Of a stretch of 15,017 bases of DNA, positions 1 through 5,583 are shown piece by piece. Both the position numbers and the translations under genes were made by a program. Position 1 is the first letter of the stretch. Each line of letters starts with the position of its first letter. Origin of the DNA: JBBSGA01 sp038254585 (lineage in GTDB: Bacteria; Chloroflexota; Chloroflexia; Chloroflexales; Kallotenuaceae); contig JBBSGA010000138.1 of the NCBI GenBank assembly GCA_038254585.1, positions 1 to 15,017 on the forward strand, written 5' to 3'. The notes under the pieces were generated by a model. That model was not told the DNA's origin and did no database searches. It was given only the letters and a program-made list of their open reading frames with translations.

Positions 1-46
1 CAGCGCTCAGTTGATGCCAGCGCTGCTCGAAGGTGCGCCGCTCCAT
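1..46 (-). CDS. 5' end of a leftward gene, product unknown
   Basis: Read leftward, an ATG at 46-44 opens a frame that stays open to the window edge and gives MERRTFEQRWHQLSA. The sequence GAGGAGG (complement of 51-57) lies four to five bases upstream and is a strong ribosome binding site, although closely spaced. A plausible leftward promoter sits at 118-89. Fifteen residues are too few to assign a family. The call rests on the start signals and the open frame, not on homology. Confidence 0.5.
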   Translation of the reverse strand, partial: MERRTFEQRWHQLSA

Positions 47-88
47 GTGCCCTCCTCATCCTGCTCCTCGGGAAGAGTCGTGCCGAAG

Positions 89-118
89 ATAGTACCGGAT
101 CTGGTCGTCTCCTGTCTA
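89..118 (-). promoter_or_regulatory. Candidate sigma-70 promoter of the leftward gene
   Basis: On the minus strand TAGACA (118-113) and TACTAT (94-89) are separated by 18 bases. They match the -35 and -10 consensus at 5 of 6 and 4 of 6 positions. Transcription would start near position 82, leaving a leader of about 36 bases that contains the GAGGAGG site before the ATG at 46. The prediction rests on sequence match and position only. Confidence 0.35.
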
Positions 119-350
119 TGAAAAAACGTGCATCACACCCCTTCATCGTCGTTCACTTGACAATCTGTCCCGAGTTAGCCATGCTAGCTTACCAACGGCC
201 TACAGTGCAGGTGATGGTGAAGGCAGGAACACCATCGGCCGTGACGTCGCCACCGCGGCAAAACGAGTAGGGCTGCGACTACAGAGCACGTAGCCACTCC
301 TTGCTTGACGAATGAGCAGCAACCATAGTGATTGGCAACCAACGAGGCAG
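119..350. other. Divergent intergenic region before the toxin-antitoxin pair
   Basis: I see no gene here. A perfect TTGACA occurs at 157-162 on the plus strand, but the -10 candidates after it (around 180-189) match poorly, so a rightward promoter is only weakly supported. An inverted repeat GATGGTG (213-219) / CACCATC (230-236) with a 10-base loop could be an operator, as expected for a self-regulated toxin-antitoxin operon. Minus-strand open frames in this stretch look like composition shadows. Confidence 0.3.
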
Positions 351-593
351 ATGATGCGAAGAATCGAGCTTGTCGCGACGGTAACAGAAGACGGCATGCT
401 GACAATCCCGGTGCCGGCGGACGTTCCTCCAGGAGCACACACCGTGATTGTGGAGATCGACGAACGGGCGATCAGTGCCGATCAGCACGTTGGGAGTGAC
501 TGGTTGATGTTTGTGCAGGAGACGGCAGGCGTCTGGCGGGGAGAGTTCGAACGTCCTCCCCAGGGCGAGTACGAGCAGCGACCCGATTTCTAA
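312..593 (+). CDS. VapB-like antitoxin partner of the PIN toxin
   Basis: The protein is 93 aa from the ATG at 312, but that start has no ribosome binding site. In-frame ATGs at 351 and 354 follow a GAGG at 344-347, so the product more likely begins MRRIEL and is about 79 aa. The core 'VTEDGMLTIPVPADVPPG' followed by a beta strand and 'VEIDE' resembles small AbrB-like or uncharacterised antitoxins found directly upstream of PIN toxins. The C-terminal part, rich in Trp, Glu and Arg, would be the toxin-binding tail. Its stop overlaps the next start (TAATG), so the two genes are translationally coupled. The antitoxin role is inferred mainly from position and size. No canonical DNA-binding domain is obvious. 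Confidence 0.65.
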   Translation: MSSNHSDWQPTRQMMRRIELVATVTEDGMLTIPVPADVPPGAHTVIVEIDERAISADQHVGSDWLMFVQETAGVWRGEFERPPQGEYEQRPDF

Positions 594-1006
594 TGCCCTA
601 CCTCCTTGATGCCAACACCTGCATCCAGCACTTACGCGGCCGCAGCGCCACCATCACGCGGAAGCTCGCGGCCCTGCAAGCCACGGAGATTCAGCTGTGC
701 TCGGTGGTCCGGGCTGAGTTGATCTATGGCGCCTTGCGGAGCACAGATCCTGTGCACAACCAGGCCTTGGTTGAGCACTTCTGCGGGCGCTTCGTTTCAT
801 TGCCCTTCGACGATCGCGCCGCCGACATCTATGGCGCGATCCGAGCCCAGCTCACTGCAACGGGGCAGCTGATTGGACCGAATGACCTGCTCATCGCCGC
901 GATCGCCGTGGCGAACAGTGTGGTCCTGGTAACGCACAATACGCGCGAGTTCGGTCGGGTAGCAGGGCTCATGGTTGAGGACTGGGAAAGGCCGGTCTCC
1001 CCCTGA
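593..1006 (+). CDS. vapC: VapC-family PIN-domain ribonuclease toxin
   Basis: This 137-aa protein has the length and layout of a single PIN domain. It shows the acidic residues of the metal-dependent RNase site: D6 in 'YLLDAN', E42 in 'RAELIYGA' and D98 in 'GPNDLLIAA'. The fourth acidic position is taken by the 'VTHNTREFGRV' block (N116), as in many VapC proteins, and the C-terminal 'GLMVEDW' is also typical. Such toxins cleave tRNA or rRNA and are neutralised by the partner encoded just upstream. The ATG at 593 shares one base with the antitoxin stop, so expression should be coupled. The gene looks intact. The family is confident; the RNA target cannot be read from sequence. Confidence 0.93.
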   Translation: MPYLLDANTCIQHLRGRSATITRKLAALQATEIQLCSVVRAELIYGALRSTDPVHNQALVEHFCGRFVSLPFDDRAADIYGAIRAQLTATGQLIGPNDLLIAAIAVANSVVLVTHNTREFGRVAGLMVEDWERPVSP

Positions 1007-1301
1007 CTCATCGGCTGGCTCCTCCTGTCACGACCGCTCCCCGCATGCGGATGATGAACGTAGCCCGTTAGTCCCGATTCCGATCGTAGAAGCTAATCGT
1101 TGAATGCGTGACGATGCTGGATCCCGAGAGCCGCGATACGAGTGGCAACATCTTAGTTGTACCGTGGTCGTCAATGCACCATCGTCCGCATAAACGCCAG
1201 ACCTGGTTCATTGTACGCGTACGCGAGTATGGTGTACGGCAGGTGACGTGCTACCTGCGTGCCTTGTGCTCCGGTGAGCCTGTATTGAAGCGGAGGCCCC
1301 G
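1007..1301. other. Intergenic region before the sulfatase
   Basis: No gene is supported. The plus-strand open frame from 1108 has no family character and overlaps the sulfatase start. The region contains a short palindrome GTACGCGTAC (1213-1222) and an inverted repeat GCAGGT (1239-1244) / ACCTGC (1253-1258) about 45 bases before the sulfatase start. The second could be an operator, but no convincing promoter was found. A GGAGG at 1292-1296 sits five bases before the sulfatase ATG. Confidence 0.3.
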
Positions 1302-1784
1302 ATGCAGGTGCTGTTCGTCATCCTGGATACGCTCCGCCGTGATTTTCTTGAGCCCTATGGCAACACCTGGGTCCATACGCCAAACATTGCGCGCTTGGCC
1401 GAGCGCTCGGTCGTCTGCGACAACCATTGGGTGGGCTCGCTGCCCTGCATGCCGGCCCGCCGCGAGTTCATGACCGGGCGGCATAACTTCCTGGAGCGCG
1501 GCTGGGGGCCGTTGGAGCCATTCGATGATGTCCTGCCGGTGTTGCTCCGCTCCGTCCCCCCGGGCGAGCAACGCCCGTGCATCTTTTCCCACCTGATCAC
1601 TGACCACTACCATTACTTCTATCTTGGCGGCGAAGGCCATAACAACAGCTTCGACACGTGGCAGTTCGAGCGCGGACAGGAGAGCGATTTCTGGGTCAGC
1701 TGCGTCGACCTGCCTGCGCTCCCCCCAAGCCTGAACCGCGCACGCGCGCCAGCAAAACGCCCTCAACCGCCTGGCGCAACGTGA
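1302..1784 (+). pseudogene. Sulfatase-family hydrolase, N-terminal part before a frameshift
   Basis: The ATG at 1302 follows GGAGG with five-base spacing. The protein opens 'MQVLFVILDTLRRDFL' with a probable metal ligand at D9, then 'TPNIARLAERS', then 'SLPCMPARREFMTGRHNF'. C49 lies in a C-x-P-x-R motif, the site converted to formylglycine in type I sulfatases, here with Ala where Ser is usual. 'WGPLEPFDD', 'ITDHYHYF' and 'FDTWQFERGQE' also match the family. The real homology leaves this frame at about 1735-1755, inside the GC-alternating run CGCGCACGCGCGCC, and resumes in the frame used by the next entry. The shift equals one extra base or two missing bases. The tail 'RAPAKRPQPPGAT' is out-of-frame read-through. 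Substrate unknown. Confidence 0.85.
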
Positions 1785-2736
1785 AGAGCATGAATTCTCC
1801 GGACCGCGTTGTGTCGACCATGCGCTGCGTTGGCTTGACGACAATCGGGCGAGCGATCATTGGCTGCTGCAGCTCGAGCTGTTCGATCCGCACGAACCCT
1901 TCTATGTCGTGCCCAAGTATCTGGAGCTCTACGGCGACACCTGGGACGGCCCCCTCTACGACTGGCCTGATTACGGTGTGTGCTCCGACAGCCCGGCGGC
2001 GATCGCGCATATCCGTAATTGCTACGCCGCCCTGTTGACGATGACCGACCACTGGCTCGGCAGACTCTGGGACAAGCTCGACGAGCTCGATGCCTGGCAG
2101 GATACGATTGTCATCCTGACCACCGATCATGGCAGCATGCTCGGCGAGCACCAATACTGGATGAAGAACAGCATGCCGGTCTATAACGAGATCGCCCGCA
2201 TTCCATTGATCATCCATCTGCCGCGCTCGGAGCGTGCCGGCACGCGGGTCTCCGTCCTGACGCAGACAACCGACCTGATGCCGACGCTGCTCGACTGGTT
2301 CGGTGCGCCGCCGCCGCATCTGCATGGCACATCGCTCCGCCCGGCATTGGAGGCCGGCAAGGCAGTTCACGATTCGATCATCTACGGGTACTTCGGCATG
2401 GCCCTCAACGCGACCGATGGCCGCACGACCTACTTTCGCAATCCCCGCGAGGCCGAGACGCTGCTGTACGCCTACACAGCCATGCCCACACAGTTTCATA
2501 GATTCATGTCGCGCGAGCAGCTCGTGCAGGCGCAACTGGATCGCTTCCTCGGCCACACGTACAACATCCCAGTGTACAAAATCCCGCAGGTGGGCGTTGC
2601 GCCGCATCATCATGGCGCCGAGGGCACACCCGTACCCCGCCATGAACTCTTCGATATCATGGCCGATCCCAATCAGGAGCAGCCACTTGAGGATGCTACG
2701 CTGGAGGCACAATGGTATCGTGCTGCTGCTGTTTCG
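1735..2736 (+). pseudogene. Sulfatase-family hydrolase, C-terminal part after the frameshift
   Basis: The frame opens just after a TGA at 1732-1734 and carries the rest of the domain: 'LQLELFDPHEPFYVVPKYL', 'LTTDHGSMLGEH' (conserved Asp-His metal and active-site ligands), 'IARIPLIIHLP', 'TTDLMPTLLDWFG', and a C-terminal 'RHELFDIMADPNQEQPLED'. Together with the preceding entry this makes a nearly full-length enzyme of about 480 residues. Family resemblance fades near 2735, where the leftward gene ends. The frame has no stop of its own there and runs antisense through that gene to 3717, so the natural C-terminus and stop seem lost. An initiation at the ATG at 1909 would make only a fragment without the catalytic Cys. 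Confidence 0.8.
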
Positions 2737-3465
2737 CTACGCCCGGAGAAAGCGGAGTCGCCCGAGAAAGGATGGTGGCTCCGGAACGATCAGGCGAATC
2801 GGATAGCGGCGCTCTCCACGTCCCAGCACCAGGTCGCGCACGGCGTCGAGCGCGCCCCCAATGCCGGACCGACTCACGCGGGCGGTCAGGAGCACTTCGC
2901 CGGTGACCTCGCCGATCACGGGCACGGTCAGCGCCAGCACCTGCTCGCGGCTGATGCCGTCGCGCCGGTGCGGGTTCTCACTAAAGTCCCAGCGCGCGAC
3001 CGCGGTTCCCGCGCCAGAGCCTTGGATCGAGCAATGGTAGACGGCGAACTCTTTCTTGACGCTTTCCTCCGTCCCGACCTCGACGAACTCGTAGTTGACC
3101 CCGATTTTGCCCGTGCCATCGACGGTGAAGCGGACCGGCTCTCCCTCCCGGACCTCCCGCGGCGCGAGGTCGATGATCGTCACGTCAGCTGGGCTTGTCA
3201 GCCGCAGCAGCAGACGGGCCCACACGAACCGCACCCCGGAAGCAGGCTGGAACGTGCAGGCAATCTGCGCCGCTCCACCGGCGACTCCGTCGACCTCGAT
3301 GGCCTCGACAGCGCGCCGAACGATCAGCAGCCGGCATCCCCGGACATCCTCATCCGCGATCGCTGCCATGTCTCCAGGTCCCAGCTCCTCGTCGGAATCA
3401 GGATCCGGGACGAGGGCAGCATCGACCAGCGTTTCCTCAGTAGCCATGGTGTGCTCATCGGCCAT
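2737..3465 (-). CDS. CHAT-associated all-beta protein of unknown function
   Basis: Protein of 242 aa. I chose the ATG at 3465 over the longer frame to 3621 because AGGAGG lies eight bases upstream; the longer part overlaps the CHAT gene in another frame. Residues 1-40 are acidic and probably disordered. From about 44 the protein alternates hydrophobic and polar residues like a beta-sandwich, with recognisable blocks 'IIDLAPREVREGEPVRFTV', 'YHCSIQGSGAGTAVARWDFS' and 'GIGGALDAVRDLVLG'. No signal peptide or membrane segment is visible and no catalytic motif is obvious. Its start lies inside the last codons of the CHAT gene (11-base overlap), so the two are coupled and probably act together, perhaps as protease and substrate or sensor. 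I do not recognise a named family. Confidence 0.8.
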   Translation of the reverse strand: MADEHTMATEETLVDAALVPDPDSDEELGPGDMAAIADEDVRGCRLLIVRRAVEAIEVDGVAGGAAQIACTFQPASGVRFVWARLLLRLTSPADVTIIDLAPREVREGEPVRFTVDGTGKIGVNYEFVEVGTEESVKKEFAVYHCSIQGSGAGTAVARWDFSENPHRRDGISREQVLALTVPVIGEVTGEVLLTARVSRSGIGGALDAVRDLVLGRGERRYPIRLIVPEPPSFLGRLRFLRA

Positions 3466-4405
3466 TGTCACTTCCTCCTGCTGTGTGCCAGTTTCCGTAG
3501 AGGACGAATGGCGCCCAGTAGTATGGCGCTGCTCGTTCCGGCTGGGCGCGAACAGCCAATGCTGCGGCGCGCAGGGCATGCGCACGATCCGCAGGCTGCT
3601 CGACTTGGAGCAGCGCCCCATAGAGCGCAGCCATCACCTCGGCGGTTGCGCTCCCGTGCACGCGCCACAACGTTGCGATCACCGCGCTTGCCCCGGAGTA
3701 GAGCAAAGCCGGAATGAGACCGAGCGGCTCGTCGCCGGTGGCGATCACCCTGGCAGCACTCTCACACGCCGCCAGGGTGACCAGGGCAGGGCGGATCTCG
3801 GCGATGCCAAACAGATCGCGTGCTGTCAGCCGGCCGTCGGCAAGCTGGAGATAGGACGCGAGCGGATCCTGGCGATCGTGAACTGCATGCCCCTGGAAAT
3901 GGACGAGATCCTCCTGGGTCGCCGCGCGAGCAAATGCTGCACGAGTCACCTGGGTGCCGACCAGGGGCGTGACGCCCAGCTCAGCCGCCAGCCGGGCGAC
4001 GAGGTGCGCGGCTGAGGGCCTGTCGTCCGTGGGGTCGCCCAGGAGCGCCACCGAGCGCCGGTTGATAGGAGGAATGGCGCGCACCAGACAGTGACGGAGC
4101 ACACTCAGGCTTGGCGTGTACACGACCGGGTTACGCGCCAGGAGCGGCGCACCGTCAAGAGCGAGCGCGTGAAGCGGCAGGGCGTGGAGCGGGCCGGTCG
4201 GCGACAGGATGAGGAGGTCCTCGGCATCGCACAGGTTCGCCAGCGGCTCAACCAGTAGGTCGAGCAAACGGAGTACGTCGGGCATGTCGCGCAGCGTCAG
4301 TCTGAAGCTCAGCGGATTCAAGTGCTCTGCGACGAACGCCCGGACCTCGGATAGCGTGAGGGGCAGCTGTCTGACGACTGGTTCTGTGCCCGGACGCCAG
4401 CTCAC
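3455..4405 (-). CDS. CHAT-domain protease, C-terminal catalytic part
   Basis: This frame (316 codons, GTG start at 4405) holds a complete CHAT caspase-like domain. 'LLILSPTGPLHALPLHAL' precedes the His block 'LVHFQGHAVHD' (catalytic H173) and the Cys block 'LVTLAACESA' (catalytic C214). Then come 'GLIPALLYSGASAVIATLW' and 'HALRAAALAVR', the usual C-terminal elements, and 'YYWAPFVLYGNW'. The domain is normally the effector of larger proteins with TPR or sensor regions. The true N-terminal half lies in the overlapping frame upstream, so this is probably part of a broken larger gene, although both catalytic residues survive. A GTGA overlap could still allow coupled re-initiation. The downstream partner overlaps its 3' end by 11 bases. 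Confidence 0.85.
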   Translation of the reverse strand: MSWRPGTEPVVRQLPLTLSEVRAFVAEHLNPLSFRLTLRDMPDVLRLLDLLVEPLANLCDAEDLLILSPTGPLHALPLHALALDGAPLLARNPVVYTPSLSVLRHCLVRAIPPINRRSVALLGDPTDDRPSAAHLVARLAAELGVTPLVGTQVTRAAFARAATQEDLVHFQGHAVHDRQDPLASYLQLADGRLTARDLFGIAEIRPALVTLAACESAARVIATGDEPLGLIPALLYSGASAVIATLWRVHGSATAEVMAALYGALLQVEQPADRAHALRAAALAVRAQPERAAPYYWAPFVLYGNWHTAGGSDNGR

Positions 4406-4716
4406 CAGCAGAGCCGCTCGCCGACGGCAACCCAGTCCACGCAGACGACTGGCTGCTGCCTGAACTCCTCCATCCCCAGCAGCGATTCCAGATCGTCGGT
4501 CTCGACAGCAACACCACTGCGCAGCTCAACATAGTCGCCGAACGCCGGATCGCTCGTCATCACGGCCCGAACATCCTCCAGCGATGCCCGAAGGGCCGGT
4601 CGCTCGTCGTCAGGTGCGACACTGAGCCGGCGGGCCAGCTCGGACTCCTGGTCGAGCAGGGCTCGTGTCTCGGGATGCCGGCGCAGCGGGTCGAGAATGC
4701 GGGTGGGGATGATCAT
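4402..4716 (-). pseudogene. N-proximal remnant of the CHAT protein, 5' truncated
   Basis: The 104-aa frame resembles the region just before a CHAT domain: 'TRALLDQESELARRLSV', then a helical 'ALRASLEDVRAVMTSDPAF', then the strand segment 'PVVCVDWVAVGERLCW'. The strand stops at a TGA, and its continuation 'SWRPGTEPVVRQLPL' lies one base back in the next frame, which suggests a single protein with one base missing near 4403. Its 5' side, where TPR repeats would be expected, ends at about 4713, exactly where IS110 transposase homology begins on the other strand. The ATG at 4716 lies on that junction and has no ribosome binding site, so it is probably not a native start. Confidence 0.7.
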
Positions 4717-5128
4717 GCAGCGTTTCCGGAGTGCGGCGCACCTCGCCAGTTGGGCGAAGGTGTGCCCGGGGAATAACGAGAGTGCCGGGAAACGCTACTC
4801 GGGGAAAACCGGCAAAGGCAACGGGTGGCTCCGGAGTGGCTTGGTCCAAGCTGCCCACGCCGCGGTCAAGGTGAAAGACTCGCACTTCGCTGCGGTCTAC
4901 CACCGTCTTGTCGGACGGCGTGGCGTCAAGAAAGCGATCCTGGCGATCGCCCATCGCATCCTGACCGCGGTCTATTACATCTTGCTGCACCACGAACCCT
5001 ATCGGGAGCCGGGGGGACCTGACGTCGAAGACCGACGCAAACAGCAGCTCGTGCGGCGGATGCAGCAACGCATTGAGCGACTTGGCTACGCCGTGACCCT
5101 GGAACCCGTGATGGCAGGAGCTGCATGA
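4697..5128 (+). pseudogene. IS110-family transposase, C-terminal fragment
   Basis: Family similarity begins around residue 7 of the frame with 'MQRFRSAAHLASWAKVCPG' and continues through the hallmark 'CPGNNESAGKR', then 'KGNGWLRSGLVQAAHAAVK', 'YHRLVGRRGVKKAILAIAH' and 'LGYAVTLEPV'. This is the C-terminal Transposase_20 domain with its conserved Ser region. The N-terminal RuvC-like DEDD domain, roughly two thirds of a 350-400-aa enzyme, is absent, so the copy cannot be active. The missing half should lie to the left, where the 5'-truncated CHAT gene now begins. The downstream side runs without a stop, other than the transposase TGA, into an FN3-like coding fragment. Confidence 0.88.
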
Positions 5129-5160
5129 CAGAGCCAGAAGGAGTTATTTTCAAGGCAGGA
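4713..5160 (+). mobile_element. Remnant of an IS110-family insertion sequence
   Basis: The element is bounded on the left by the loss of transposase similarity near 4713. On the right it ends somewhere after the transposase stop at 5128, probably within GAAGGAGTTATTTTCAAGGC (5137-5156), before FN3-like coding sequence starts near 5174. No inverted repeats or target duplication could be seen; IS110 elements usually lack both. The left end is deleted together with the 5' part of the CHAT gene. The right boundary is approximate. Confidence 0.6.
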
Positions 5161-5173
5161 AACGACGGCTGCG

Positions 5174-5482
5174 AAAGGGTCGGATACGAAAGCACCGATC
5201 GCCGCAATGACAGGCGCTACGAAGCTGCCTAACGGAACGTATTTTCTACGGTGGTACGGTAAAGACGACTCTAGCGGGATCGCCAGCTTTGATGTGCAGG
5301 TGCAGTGTGGGCGCAACAGGAATTGGAGCGACTGGTTGGTCGGCGAAGAAGAAGCCGAAGGCCTCTTCAAACAGAGAAGCGGCGCCCAGGCGCCGTCGTT
5401 CCGCGTGCGGGCACGTGACAAGGCCCGGGATCTCGGCAGCTACTCGACCCCGCTGCAGACGACGGGAGCACCACGGCCCTGA
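5174..5482 (+). pseudogene. Orphan fibronectin type III-like domain of a lost surface protein
   Basis: From the ATG at 5207 the frame gives 91 aa, but the domain already begins upstream at 'KGSDTKAPIAAMTG' (from 5174), in the same frame as the transposase and after its TGA. 'GTYFLRWYGKDDSSGIASFD', 'WSDWLVGEEE', 'SFRVRARDKARDLGSYSTP' form the FN3-like beta-sandwich common at the C-termini of secreted Chloroflexota proteins; a related module ends the amidase at 7773-10586. No signal peptide, upstream domain or ribosome binding site is present. It is best read as the 3' end of a large exported protein cut off by the IS110 element or a later deletion. Confidence 0.7.
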
Positions 5483-5483
5483 C

Positions 5484-5525
5484 GGTGAAAGGGCGCCGCG
5501 CCCACGTGCCGAGCGCCCTTTCACC
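5484..5525 (+). terminator. Strong hairpin, likely transcription terminator
   Basis: GGTGAAAGGGCGC (5484-5496) and GCGCCCTTTCACC (5513-5525) form a perfect 13-bp stem with a 16-base loop, immediately after the stop of the FN3-like fragment. The following sequence CGTTTGTCATCTGTT is only moderately T-rich. It separates the decayed block from the beta-helix gene and also argues against a start at 5485, which lies inside the stem. Confidence 0.7.
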
Positions 5526-5583
5526 CGTTTGTCATCTGTTCGGCGTTGCAGGACGAAGACCTACATGGTACCATCCGGAAGCG

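Noticed and set aside
1696..2712. 338-codon minus-strand open frame
   Set aside because: It lies wholly antisense to clear sulfatase coding sequence and its protein has the Arg/His-rich look of a GC shadow.
3095..4015. 306-codon plus-strand open frame
   Set aside because: It is antisense to the CHAT and beta-protein genes, with Ser/Arg-rich composition and no family features.
4610..5068. 152-codon minus-strand open frame
   Set aside because: It crosses the junction and is antisense to the recognisable IS110 transposase fragment.
5485..5583. Upstream GTG extension of the beta-helix protein
   Set aside because: The GTG lies within the left arm of the 13-bp terminator hairpin and the added residues have no family character.
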